Positions 28,137-36,752 of a DNA stretch of 64,000 nt are shown piece after piece. Below the pieces are notes generated by a model, which had not been told where the DNA came from, did not search any database, and was given only the letters and a program-made list of their open reading frames with translations. The first letter of the stretch is position 1; every line of letters begins with the position of its first letter. The stretch lies in assembly GCF_000829195.1 (NCBI RefSeq), contig NZ_AP013294.1, positions 3,483,001 through 3,547,000 on the forward strand, in the 5' to 3' direction. The position numbers were made by a program, and so were the translations under genes. This stretch comes from Bacillus sp. OxB-1. Lineage in GTDB: Bacteria; Bacillota; Bacilli; Bacillales_A; Planococcaceae.

Positions 28137-29750
28137 CTATTTGATGTAGACATAGTCTGGGAGTGTGACAAAGAGTTTCGATTCACCGGTCAGTTTATCC
28201 TGAGTGGCCGGATCTTGATAGATTGCCTTGGCAGTGACGTATCCCGTATTGTTGGTAGTCCAGACCCGTTCAGGATTCGGACCCCCTTGGGCCGGAGTGA
28301 AAAGTCCGGTTTGGGTGTTGATCTGCCCAACGTACTTCAATTCATCGTTTCCTTCTTTATCTTCATGAAGCTCCCACTTGACGTTCAGCGGACCGATTTC
28401 TTGATTATCCGCAGTGTAGCCAATCGCTTCAAACTGGACGCTCTGCAAATAATCGGTATAATTCAGCCGCGCCAATCCGCGCTCCGGCAATACTTTAATG
28501 GAATCTACTTTATCAAATGCTATGATTTTGACAGGCTGTTCGCCGTCTTTCAAATCGAGTGTTATTTCGCCTGTCCCTTGAGCTGTCACTGTAATCCAGA
28601 CATCATCCCCGTTCTGCTTTTCAACTTTATCGACAACCAGTCCTTCAGATGCAACAAAGCTGTCCGGTGTCAGCTGGTCGGGCAACTTTGAGCCGATAAC
28701 CCGAATGGTTTCTGTTGTGCCTGATTTAATGGAACTTGGCCATGTAGCTATAAGGGCTGTTTTGTCTGCTTTATAGTACGTTTCATCTGCAAATATCCCT
28801 TTATCGTTTACCTGGTTCCACCGACCCTCAATTTTATTACCGTCTTCTATTACATTGAAGACACCTCGGGTTTTTACCTCACCATCCGTTAAACTGCTGC
28901 GCAATGAATACCCGGCATACTTCCGTACATTTCCTTCAGATTTCTTTTCTTGTTCATCAGGCATGAGCATCGTGCGTTTTTCAAAATACATATCTTCCTT
29001 TTCTGAAATGTCGGCATATCCGCTATATATTCCGCTTCCCGGCTGATGGCCGACAATTCTCCATGTCCCTGTGATTTCATAATCAGTCTTTTTGTCTTTC
29101 CATTCTTCCCAGTCTTCCGAATCATATGGATGGATGCTTGCCATATAAGCGAGAACTTCTTCTGCCTCTTCTTCCCATTTCATCGTCCGCATTTGATAAA
29201 TCATGGCCGGACTCATCCCGATATGGAAATCTTTTAATTTCATCCACTCGGCTTCGGTACGGTACTGTGCCAGCGGCCTTCCTCCCGCATGACATGCGAT
29301 ACAAGAACCCTCGATCTTGTCGTATTCTTCTGTAACTGGTTCAATCGTTGAACCGCTTTCTGTCAGCCAATACATGACTTTTTCAGTCTCTTTTGGCGCT
29401 AAACCATTCTTATCGCTCAGCTCCTGAACAATAGCAGCTTTTTCTTCATCCGTTACCTGAACTCCCCACGCCGTCTGCATGCGAGTAATTGTATCCTGCC
29501 ATCCTTCCGGTGTTTTACGGACATCACTAATCCGATCGACTTTTCCGTCTTCCCCCACAGCATGGCATGTTATGCACGATTGCTTGAATGTGTCGCTCCA
29601 TTCTTCGTTTGCTAAGCTGACTCCCGGTGCGTTTGCTTCCTCGTCCTCTGTAATTTTTTGCGGTTCTTCTTTTGTACAAGCGGCAACCATTACGAGAGTA
29701 GCGAGAAATAACAAAATCACACCAATCGATTTCCTTTTATGTTGGATCAC
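28137..29750 (-). CDS. qhpA: Quinohemoprotein amine dehydrogenase alpha subunit (diheme), lipoprotein
   Basis: A 537-residue protein. It has a lipoprotein signal with lipobox LVMVAAC (Cys25), and two c-heme sites in the N-terminal domain: C59-I-T-C62-H63 and C150-I-A-C153-H154. Beta-rich domains follow to the C-terminus, ending in the VTAKAIYQDP type. This is the architecture of the QHNDH alpha subunit, which passes electrons from the gamma-subunit quinone to an external acceptor. The lipid anchor is expected in a cell without a periplasm. The GTG start follows AAGGAGGG. It lies 12 bases after qhpC. Confidence 0.92.
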   Translation of the reverse strand: MIQHKRKSIGVILLFLATLVMVAACTKEEPQKITEDEEANAPGVSLANEEWSDTFKQSCITCHAVGEDGKVDRISDVRKTPEGWQDTITRMQTAWGVQVTDEEKAAIVQELSDKNGLAPKETEKVMYWLTESGSTIEPVTEEYDKIEGSCIACHAGGRPLAQYRTEAEWMKLKDFHIGMSPAMIYQMRTMKWEEEAEEVLAYMASIHPYDSEDWEEWKDKKTDYEITGTWRIVGHQPGSGIYSGYADISEKEDMYFEKRTMLMPDEQEKKSEGNVRKYAGYSLRSSLTDGEVKTRGVFNVIEDGNKIEGRWNQVNDKGIFADETYYKADKTALIATWPSSIKSGTTETIRVIGSKLPDQLTPDSFVASEGLVVDKVEKQNGDDVWITVTAQGTGEITLDLKDGEQPVKIIAFDKVDSIKVLPERGLARLNYTDYLQSVQFEAIGYTADNQEIGPLNVKWELHEDKEGNDELKYVGQINTQTGLFTPAQGGPNPERVWTTNNTGYVTAKAIYQDPATQDKLTGESKLFVTLPDYVYIK

Positions 29751-29762
29751 CCAAATCCCTCC

Positions 29763-30080
29763 TTACTCATCAATAAATTTTAGTTTTTGCCAATCTCTTA
29801 CGGCGGCTGGACAATCCTGATGCCATTCCGGATATTTCGTCAAACCATCCGGTACTTGTGCTGCCCACCAGCAATCTCCGTAACAGCCATAAAGATCGCG
29901 CTCCATCGGCTGGCAAAGGGCGGCTACGGAAATCTCCGAACTATCCGCCTCCCATCCCGGATCAAAAACTGTCGTACAGCCAATCGGCAATTGTAGGCCT
30001 TCCACATCCATTATTTCTCCTTCGTTAATTCGCCTCATAGCCATTTTTCCTTTGCGGTTCAACGGTTTACTGTGTTTCAT
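29763..30080 (-). CDS. qhpC: Quinohemoprotein amine dehydrogenase gamma subunit precursor (CTQ cofactor)
   Basis: A 105-residue precursor. Counting from the ATG, C35-E44, C56-D62, C66-W72 and C70-D78 are spaced 9, 6, 6 and 8 residues. These equal the four crosslinked pairs known in Paracoccus QHNDH (Cys7-Glu16, Cys27-Asp33, Cys37-Trp43, Cys41-Asp49), with one inserted residue between the first two pairs. W72 would become the cysteine tryptophylquinone and D62 the catalytic base. The 28 residues before the first mature position match a cleavable leader. It is the first gene of the operon and has an AGGAAGGG ribosome site. Confidence 0.95.
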   Translation of the reverse strand: MKHSKPLNRKGKMAMRRINEGEIMDVEGLQLPIGCTTVFDPGWEADSSEISVAALCQPMERDLYGCYGDCWWAAQVPDGLTKYPEWHQDCPAAVRDWQKLKFIDE

Positions 30081-30132
30081 AAGCCCACCCTTCCTTTCTT
30101 AATGTAAGCCTTTGCAAAACTAAGAATATCAA

Positions 30133-30176
30133 GGTAGAGTAAAATCAAAGCAAAACAAAAGTAAAAATAAAGTAAA
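30133..30176. promoter_or_regulatory. Four tandem 11-bp direct repeats between qhpC and its regulator genes
   Basis: Units begin at 30133, 30144, 30155 and 30166. In the plus strand each ends AGTAAA or GCAAA, and the last is AATAAAGTAAA; on the minus strand they read TTTACTTT plus three bases. An 11-bp period of direct repeats is the usual arrangement of OmpR/PhoB-type operators. The array lies 53 bases upstream of the qhpC start and beside the divergent response-regulator gene, its likely ligand. No strong sigma-A promoter is visible toward qhpC, as expected for an activated gene. Confidence 0.65.
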
Positions 30177-30208
30177 GAAATAAACTTTTCGGAATTATAA
30201 AACTTTGG

Positions 30209-30214
30209 TATGAT
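30209..30214 (+). promoter_or_regulatory. Possible -10 element for the response-regulator gene
   Basis: TATGAT at 30209-30214 lies in an AT-rich stretch about 100 bases before the start. No good -35 is visible. Confidence 0.25.
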
Positions 30215-30316
30215 AAGAAAATCCGAGCATTAACAATGGAAAACTAGGCAAACATTGGTCATGGAACCACCCGTTTACGAAGTGATTTAAAGAGTTCATG
30301 TTCAAAAGGGGGAGAA

Positions 30317-31045
30317 ATGATGCATCAATCTACGATTCTACATGTGGACGATGAACCAGAGATCCGGGAATTGATTGGTCTCTATTTAAAAAAGGAAGGA
30401 TATAACTTCGAAGAGGCAAGCAATGCAGAAGAGGCGCTAAAAAAATTAAAAGCTGTCAATCCGCAGCTAATCTTGCTGGATGTCCAGCTCCCCGATCTCG
30501 ATGGCATTGAAATTTGCCGACGTATTCGCCAAGAGACGAACGTACCTGTGCTTTTTTTGAGTTGTAAAGATTCGGAGATTGATAAGGTCATTGGTTTAAG
30601 TGTCGGCGGAGACGACTATATCGGCAAGCCTTTCGGAATGAATGAATTGATTGCGCGAGTGAAAGCCCATTTGCGCCGATACTACGAATCAAAAATATCT
30701 ATGCCAGAAGATGTGTCTTCAGGAGAGGCGAACGTTTTCACATCGGATTCCATTCTATTGGACAGTGCACGTCATGATTGCTATATACGGAACAAAAAAG
30801 TCCAGCTTTCCTCCAAAGAATTCGAACTGCTTCATTTTTTCATGCTCCATCCTTTTCAGGTGCTAAGCACGGAGCATTTGCTGGATTGCGTTTGGGGATA
30901 CGAGTCGGAAATTGATACAAAGACGGTGACGGTTCATATTGGAAATTTACGAAAAAAACTAGGAGAAGATCCAAAAAAACCAAGGGTCATTTTAACTCTC
31001 CGCGGGGCAGGGTATAAATTCAATGAGTCTGTCCAAAAAAGCTAA
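30317..31045 (+). CDS. OmpR/PhoB-family response regulator, probable qhp regulator
   Basis: A 242-residue regulator. The receiver has the acidic DDE pair (HVDDEPE), phosphoacceptor Asp in LILLDVQLPD and K in YIGKPF. A winged-helix output domain spans about residues 145-235 (SSKEFELLHFF, TVHIGNLRKKL). It is divergent from the qhp operon, with the 11-bp repeat array between them, and overlaps the start of the kinase gene by 23 bases. Gram-negative qhp clusters use an AraC-type QhpR, so this would be a replacement; that link is inference from position. The ATG follows AAGGGGGAG. Confidence 0.85.
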   Translation: MMHQSTILHVDDEPEIRELIGLYLKKEGYNFEEASNAEEALKKLKAVNPQLILLDVQLPDLDGIEICRRIRQETNVPVLFLSCKDSEIDKVIGLSVGGDDYIGKPFGMNELIARVKAHLRRYYESKISMPEDVSSGEANVFTSDSILLDSARHDCYIRNKKVQLSSKEFELLHFFMLHPFQVLSTEHLLDCVWGYESEIDTKTVTVHIGNLRKKLGEDPKKPRVILTLRGAGYKFNESVQKS

Positions 31046-33149
31046 TACTCTTTTTCATAAATCTTTTTATACATTCAGAGGCAGGATGCTATGGACATTG
31101 CTTCTTCTCTCACTTGTTCCGCTCATTATCATCAGTTACTTCGTCATACAAAGCACGAAAAACTCCATCACAGTGACAGGGGCAAATATTGAAGAGGATA
31201 TCAGCGAGTACGCCCTCTATCTATATAAAGAAAATATAAACAGACAAGCAGAAGCGACGAGCATTCAATTGGAAGGATATAAAAAACAAATCCTTCAATT
31301 GCGCACAACTTTGGAGGAGGTATTTGAATCGTCCATTGTGCCGCCAGGATACTCTCTCCGCTTACAACAAGATATTGGCGGAGTTTATTGGGAATCAGTA
31401 AAAGGGGATTTCTCCAATACAGGAGCGACTGCCTCCTATCCCGTAACGGCGGAAACGGTGGAGCGACTGGAACAGACAAAAAGCATTGAAGGGACGATGA
31501 AACAAATCGTCAAAAGCAATCAAGCCATTGTCGCTGTTTATTATGTTTCTCCAACATCTGCGTGGCGTATTTATCCAGCCATGAACACCCCAAAGGAGAT
31601 TCACGATGGCTTTTTAACGGCGGATGCCGATTTTACGAAAGAGACTTTTTATACTGCTGGAGCAGATGTTTCCCCAAATAGCAACAAGGTAGGTTGGACG
31701 GATCCTTATATTGACCTGACTCATCGGCATGAAATGTTCTCCATTTCGGCTCCTATTATTGGCCCAAACGATGAGGAACTCGGCATTTTGGGCGCAGATA
31801 TTACGACACACCGCGCCTTAAATCATTTACTTAATATGAAATTCAAAGAAGAATTCGCCTACGCCCTATTACTGAACCAAAATGATGAATTCATCGCCTA
31901 CCAGGATCAGGCGGATAACGATCTGCCTTTTTTGACAAAAGCAATCCGTCAACAAATATCGTTAGACGAACAGCCCGTCCTCCTGAACGTCAACGGTATG
32001 AATAAAATTTTCCTGTCCGCCACAATTGACCATACCGGATGGAAACTGATTTTTGCAATTCCTGAAGCAGGTATTGTAGATCATATTAAAAGCTTGACAG
32101 ACCGACAATTAGCAGCACATGAGCGAACGATTTTCAGCCACCTCCGGAATGTCATGATTTTCACTTTGCTAGTCATCATTTTGTGTTCCATCGCCATATG
32201 GAGGAATTTTACGAAGCCGATCCGCGAAATCCTCGGCGGCATCCGCTCTTTCCAAAATGAAAATTTCAAGGCGGAAATCCCGTCGCAATCCCTTCACGAG
32301 TTCAATTTGGTCAGTCAATCGTTCAACTCGATGAGTCAGCAGATCAATAAGCTGATCAGCAACTACCAGACGCTGAACAGCCAGTTGGAGGATAAGGTGT
32401 CGGAGCGCACCCAGCAATTGGTTCGCCTGAACATTTCGCTCATCGAGACGAATAAAAAATTGCAGGAGACGGAACAGCAACGAAAGCTTCTTTTCGCCAA
32501 TATTGCACATGATTTGAAAACACCAATTACCCTGATTCACGGTTATATTGAAGCGATCCAAGACGGGCTGATCGGCGAAGAGGACTATGAGCGGTATTTC
32601 GAGCGCATCCAAAACCATCTCGATTCCATCAACAACTTGGTTGTGAACGCTTCTGAACTGAATCGGATCGATTTGAAAGAACAGCCTTTCCACTTCCAAC
32701 GAGTGGATACGACCAGCTTCTTCCAGAAACTCGGAACCCATTTCGACCAATTTAAAACAGTCGTGTTCGATATCGAACCGGATCTGCCTTCTCTTGACAT
32801 CGACGTCCATTATATCGAACGGGCCATGATGAATTTGGTTAAAAATGCACTCAAGTACTCTGAGCCGGACGCGCGCATTGACGTGACCGTCAGGCAGCAA
32901 GATCGGCATGCCATCATTACGGTCAAAGACGAAGGATGGGGCATTACCAAAAATGATTTGCCGTATATCTTCGATCGTTTTTATCGCGTCAGCAAAGTCC
33001 GGAATTCAAACAAGCCCGGGACAGGTCTTGGTCTCTCCATCGTCAAGGAAGTCATCACTGAACATGACGGCACCATCGTTGCGCATAGCGAACCGGGCGT
33101 CGGGACGGAGTTCACCATCACCCTCCCCTTCCCAATGGAAGAAGATTGA
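31023..33149 (+). CDS. Cache-domain sensor histidine kinase, probable qhp sensor
   Basis: A 708-residue kinase. TM1 lies at about residues 22-43. A large extracellular domain (45-370) resembles dCache_1, with SAWRIYPAMN, GWTDPYIDL and MFSISAPIIGPNDEELGILGADI. TM2 lies at about 380-397, then HAMP and a coiled coil. The HisKA His is in FANIAHDLKTPITLIHG, and the HATPase has N, G1 and GTGLGLSIV motifs. Cache domains bind amino acids, amines and other small ligands outside the cell. Beside an amine dehydrogenase operon an amine ligand is plausible, but I cannot confirm its binding residues. Confidence 0.85.
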   Translation: MSLSKKANTLFHKSFYTFRGRMLWTLLLLSLVPLIIISYFVIQSTKNSITVTGANIEEDISEYALYLYKENINRQAEATSIQLEGYKKQILQLRTTLEEVFESSIVPPGYSLRLQQDIGGVYWESVKGDFSNTGATASYPVTAETVERLEQTKSIEGTMKQIVKSNQAIVAVYYVSPTSAWRIYPAMNTPKEIHDGFLTADADFTKETFYTAGADVSPNSNKVGWTDPYIDLTHRHEMFSISAPIIGPNDEELGILGADITTHRALNHLLNMKFKEEFAYALLLNQNDEFIAYQDQADNDLPFLTKAIRQQISLDEQPVLLNVNGMNKIFLSATIDHTGWKLIFAIPEAGIVDHIKSLTDRQLAAHERTIFSHLRNVMIFTLLVIILCSIAIWRNFTKPIREILGGIRSFQNENFKAEIPSQSLHEFNLVSQSFNSMSQQINKLISNYQTLNSQLEDKVSERTQQLVRLNISLIETNKKLQETEQQRKLLFANIAHDLKTPITLIHGYIEAIQDGLIGEEDYERYFERIQNHLDSINNLVVNASELNRIDLKEQPFHFQRVDTTSFFQKLGTHFDQFKTVVFDIEPDLPSLDIDVHYIERAMMNLVKNALKYSEPDARIDVTVRQQDRHAIITVKDEGWGITKNDLPYIFDRFYRVSKVRNSNKPGTGLGLSIVKEVITEHDGTIVAHSEPGVGTEFTITLPFPMEED

Positions 33150-33269
33150 TAAGGGGAGGGCCTAATAATTGTCGGAATTGTGTCATAGTCTCTTCCGCCA
33201 ACCTATTTACTTGCCAACTGCCAGCTACTATACTTGGATTACTTATAAGAGAAAAGGGAGGAAATGTGC

Positions 33270-34436
33270 ATGGAAAAAGGATATTTCGGTGAATTTGGAG
33301 GAAGTTTCATTCCGCCTGCATTGCAAGATGCGATGAACCATCTGGAACAACAATTCGAGGAAGCAATCCAGGACCCTTCCTTCATGGATGAATACCGCCG
33401 CTATTTGGCCGAGTACGTCGGCCGGGAGAACCCAATCACCTTTGCTGAAAATTTGACGAAGCAGGTCGGCGGGGCCAAGATTTATTTGAAACGGGAAGAT
33501 TTGAACCACACCGGTTCTCATAAGATCAACAACGCGATTGGCCAAATCCTATTGGCCAACCGGATGGGCGTGAAACGTGTCATTGCAGAAACCGGCGCGG
33601 GCCAGCATGGTGTCGCGACGGCTACAGCCTGTGCAATGTTTGATATGGAATGCGTCATTTATATGGGCGCGGAAGATATGCGGCGACAAGCATTGAACGT
33701 CTTCCGGATGGAATTGCTCGGCGCCAAAGTCGTTTCAGTAACGAAAGGCCAAGGCCGCTTGAAAGATGCCGTGGATGAAGCATTGAATGACCTCGTCGCC
33801 AACTATGAAAATACATATTACTTGCTTGGGTCGGCGGTTGGGCCACATCCGTTCCCTACTATTGTAAAGTACTTCCAATCGGTCATCAGCGAAGAATCCA
33901 AACGTCAAATGCTCGAAAGGGAAGGGAAACTGCCAAATACGGTCATCGCTTGCGTCGGTGGAGGCAGCAATGCGATCGGCGCATTTGCCCATTATTTGAA
34001 TGAGGCAAGCGTGGAGCTGATCGGTGTGGAGCCGATGGAAGCAGCCACGATGACGAAAGGCGTGCCCGCTGTCCTTCATGGCTTCAAATGTTATACTTTG
34101 TTAGATGAACACGGCGAGCCGGATGCCACATATTCCATCGCGGCAGGATTGGATTATCCCGGCGTCGGACCGGAACATAGCTATTTGAAAGATGTCGAAC
34201 GCGCAACCTACTACCCCGTTACCGGGCAGGAAGCATTGGAAGCCTTCAAGACATTATCCAAAACGGAAGGCATCATCCCGGCATTGGAAAGTTCCCATGC
34301 GGTTGCCTTTGCAATGAAACACGCAGCCACCCTGTCACCGGATGATATTGTACTGGTCAACCTATCCGGCCGCGGCGACAAAGATGTGGAACAAGTATTT
34401 GAAATGCTTCAGCAAGAAAAAGCGCAGCAGGCGTGA
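33270..34436 (+). CDS. trpB: Tryptophan synthase beta chain, stand-alone gene
   Basis: A 388-residue TrpB with the PLP lysine in [15 protein letters not shown], the GGGSNAIG phosphate loop and the [10 protein letters not shown] segment. It joins indole and serine to tryptophan. The family usually pairs with TrpA, but no trpA or other trp gene is present here. The ATG at 33270 is eight bases after GGGAGG; an ATG two codons earlier is too close. A TATACT -10 at about 33220 with a poor TTTACT -35 may serve it. It follows the qhp sensor gene; no functional link is shown. Confidence 0.93.
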   Translation: MEKGYFGEFGGSFIPPALQDAMNHLEQQFEEAIQDPSFMDEYRRYLAEYVGRENPITFAENLTKQVGGAKIYLKREDLNHTGSHKINNAIGQILLANRMGVKRVIAETGAGQHGVATATACAMFDMECVIYMGAEDMRRQALNVFRMELLGAKVVSVTKGQGRLKDAVDEALNDLVANYENTYYLLGSAVGPHPFPTIVKYFQSVISEESKRQMLEREGKLPNTVIACVGGGSNAIGAFAHYLNEASVELIGVEPMEAATMTKGVPAVLHGFKCYTLLDEHGEPDATYSIAAGLDYPGVGPEHSYLKDVERATYYPVTGQEALEAFKTLSKTEGIIPALESSHAVAFAMKHAATLSPDDIVLVNLSGRGDKDVEQVFEMLQQEKAQQA

Positions 34437-34448
34437 GGTAAGGGTGGC

Positions 34449-34690
34449 ATGTTGCGGAGTTTGCCGAAACGTTTAGAGGTTTGACCAAAACGTTGTGCGG
34501 TTGGTTGTGAACGTTGAGAACTTTGACGAAAACATTGTGAGCGTCAGCCAAAACGTTGTAAGGGTTTGGGAAACGTTTAGTGGTTTGGCTTGAACGTTGT
34601 GAGGTTGAAACAAAACGTTGGGAAGTTCCTGAAAAACGTTAGAAGGGTCACCTGCAACGTTGAGAGGCTTCAAAAACGTCCGGAAGATAA
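34449..34690. repeat. Array of 12 degenerate 21-bp tandem repeats after trpB
   Basis: Copies of ACGTT or a close variant start at 34449, 34469, 34490, 34511, 34532, 34553, 34573, 34594, 34615, 34636, 34657 and 34676, so the period is 21 with occasional 19-20. Each unit continues roughly GAGGTTTG, then an A-rich end. The array fills the space between the trpB stop and cobT. It is not a convincing coding region; the minus-strand frame only shows a repeated PLNV motif. Confidence 0.8.
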
Positions 34691-34751
34691 TAGTAATTTA
34701 TAAACCGCAATACTCAAATTTTATTTAATTAAAGAAAGATGGGGTTTTTTA

Positions 34752-35813
34752 ATGATTCAAGTGAACATACCTGCGCTGGATCTTCAAGCAGGTGATGAGG
34801 CCGAGGCGTATTCGGCCACGTTGACGAAACCGGTGGGAAGCTTGGGCCGATTGGAAGAATTGGCGGTGGAGCTGGCGAGAATGAAAGGCACTCGTACACT
34901 TGAGATTACACCGCCTGGCATCTTGGTGTTTGCCGCGGATCACGGTGTTGTGCGGGAAGGCGTTTCGGCGTTCCCCCAAGAAGTGACCGTTCAAATGGTG
35001 TCCAATATCGTGCAAGGTGGGGCTGCCATCAATGTCTTTGGCAGGCAGATTGGTGCCACGTTCCAAGTGGTCGATGTCGGAGTCGCCGGCGAAGTCGCGG
35101 AGGAAGCTGTCAGCCCGAGAAAGATTCGACCAGGTACCGGAAGCTTTTTGACAGAGTTGGCGATGACTCGGGAAGAGGCGGAGCAAGCGGTTGCTGTCGG
35201 TTATTCGGAAGCGGAGCGTTTGCTGGAAAATGGTATGAAATGCTTGATTGTCGGAGAAGTCGGCATCGGCAATACGACTGCAAGTAGTGCCGTATTGTCC
35301 GCGATTACCGGGGCCGATCCCGCCTCAATCGTCGGATATGGGACAGGCATCTCTTCCGTCCAGCATGAGCGGAAAATCGCGGTGGTCCGCGAAGCGGTTG
35401 AACGCCACAAGCCGGATTCGCAAGACGCCTATGATATCCTGTCCAAAGTTGGCGGGTTGGAAATGGGTGCGATGGCTGGTGCGATGCTGGCTGCTGCTGA
35501 AAACCGGGTGCCGATTCTGCTAGATGGGTTCATCTGCACTGTATCGGCTCTATTGGCTAAATTGATTGATCCCCGTGTAGCGGACTATATGATTCTATCC
35601 CATCAATCGGCGGAACCCGGACATCTTACGGCCATCCAGCATATCAGAAAACAACCGATCGTCCAATTGGATATGCGGCTCGGTGAAGGAACCGGGGCGG
35701 CTGTCGCCTTCCCGATTTTGCAAGCGGCGGTCCATATGATCAATGAGATGGCCACTTTCGAAAGTGCCGGAGTGGCTGGAAAAGAAGAAGATTCGAGTGC
35801 TACGCTTTCATAA
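34752..35813 (+). CDS. cobT: Nicotinate-nucleotide--dimethylbenzimidazole phosphoribosyltransferase
   Basis: A 353-residue CobT. Signatures include TKPVGSLGRLEELA near the start, FAADHGVVREGVSAFPQEVT, GEVGIGNTTASSAVL and the C-terminal LRLGEGTGAA-like DMRLGEGTGAAVAFPIL. It makes alpha-ribazole phosphate for the lower ligand of cobalamin. It is an orphan here: no other cob genes flank it, suggesting cobinamide salvage or remodelling. The ATG follows GATGGGG with a T-rich spacer. Confidence 0.93.
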   Translation: MIQVNIPALDLQAGDEAEAYSATLTKPVGSLGRLEELAVELARMKGTRTLEITPPGILVFAADHGVVREGVSAFPQEVTVQMVSNIVQGGAAINVFGRQIGATFQVVDVGVAGEVAEEAVSPRKIRPGTGSFLTELAMTREEAEQAVAVGYSEAERLLENGMKCLIVGEVGIGNTTASSAVLSAITGADPASIVGYGTGISSVQHERKIAVVREAVERHKPDSQDAYDILSKVGGLEMGAMAGAMLAAAENRVPILLDGFICTVSALLAKLIDPRVADYMILSHQSAEPGHLTAIQHIRKQPIVQLDMRLGEGTGAAVAFPILQAAVHMINEMATFESAGVAGKEEDSSATLS

Positions 35814-35853
35814 AAACCGCCGTGCTTCCTATTTTACGGGAGCACGGCTTTTG
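35814..35853. terminator. Terminator between convergent cobT and the CWC gene
   Basis: CCGTGCT pairs with AGCACGG around an AT-rich loop, flanked by AAAACCGC and a CTTTT run, so it may work on both strands. Confidence 0.65.
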
Positions 35854-36035
35854 AATGAATCCAGGCAATCTTGGCAAATGCATGTTTTCCGAAGTTGATC
35901 GGCGGGCACTTCATCGAAAATCTCTTGTGGAAAGGATTCCTGCGTACACCAGCAATCTCCCAAAGACTTTTCTTTTCCGTTACAACAATTATTCCCTTTC
36001 CCGCAAATCGGGCAAACTTCCACGATTGTTTTCAC
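35829..36035 (-). CDS. Cysteine-rich CWC-family small protein
   Basis: A 68-residue protein with CPICGKGNNCC, GDCWC and CICQDCLDSF motifs of the cysteine-rich CWC family, probably a zinc-binding fold of unknown function. The start is a GTG at 36035 behind GGAGGGGGAG. A longer in-frame extension to 36122 lacks family similarity. It converges on cobT; its end lies within the shared terminator hairpin. Confidence 0.7.
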   Translation of the reverse strand: MKTIVEVCPICGKGNNCCNGKEKSLGDCWCTQESFPQEIFDEVPADQLRKTCICQDCLDSFKSRAPVK

Positions 36036-36184
36036 AATACTCCCCCTCCGATATAGAATATTTGAACCCCTCCACTTTGGATATTCCTTCCTGCACTCGC
36101 CTAATGAGAAAATACTATCCAACTGTCAGTAACGAGCATAAGAAAGAAACCGTCACTCACCCGGTGAAACGGTATGTGTTTATT

Positions 36185-36643
36185 TCACTGGACGCTGTCG
36201 CCATCTTCAGATTCGCCAAACGGTTCTCCTGGATACAACTCCTGCAGGAACTCGACCGACTGGGTGATTAATTCCTTCAAAACTTCCACGTCGATGTCAT
36301 CGACCTTATTGATATAGACACAGGCTTTTCCTGACGTATGCTTGCCGAATTTGGCAAGCAGCGCTTCCCGTTCCGGATCGCCGGTTGCAAAGTATAGGCT
36401 GATTTTCGCTTTCCGTGGAGAGAAGCCGACTAACGGGGCGTCCCCTTCATGGCCTGTTTTGTAGATATAATGATACGATCCGAAACCGATGATGCTCGGC
36501 CCCCATAATTTCGGCTCATAGCCTGTCGTTTCGGTGAAAATATCGAGAAGGCGATACGCATCTTCCCGTTTCTTCGGGTGATCCACCTGTTCAATGAATT
36601 CGATGACGCTGTCGTCCGTCTCTTTTGTTTTTAATTCGTACAT
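36185..36643 (-). CDS. DUF1801 domain protein
   Basis: A 152-residue soluble protein. The KKREDAYRLLDIFTETTGYEPKLWGPSIIGFG core and YHYIYKTGHEGDAPLVGFSPRKAKISLY match the DUF1801 (YdhG/YdeI-like) fold. Relatives have been proposed as iron chaperones, but the role is unproven. It stands alone on the minus strand. The ATG at 36643 follows GGAGGA. Confidence 0.8.
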   Translation of the reverse strand: MYELKTKETDDSVIEFIEQVDHPKKREDAYRLLDIFTETTGYEPKLWGPSIIGFGSYHYIYKTGHEGDAPLVGFSPRKAKISLYFATGDPEREALLAKFGKHTSGKACVYINKVDDIDVEVLKELITQSVEFLQELYPGEPFGESEDGDSVQ

Positions 36644-36752
36644 CCGATTTTCCTCCCGATTGAGTGATTGTTCTGTCTAGTGTAGCATACGTCCCTCATA
36701 TTCCGGAATAACTTCTCATATAGTGGTCAGGAGGAATCCGGAGGTGGTAGGT

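Noticed and set aside
34473..34673. Minus-strand frame with repeated PLNV heptads
   Set aside because: It is a by-product of the 21-bp DNA repeats; no start signal, and the repeat units vary without codon-position bias.
34449..34690. CRISPR array
   Set aside because: The period is 21 bp with no distinction between conserved repeat and variable spacer, and no cas genes are present.
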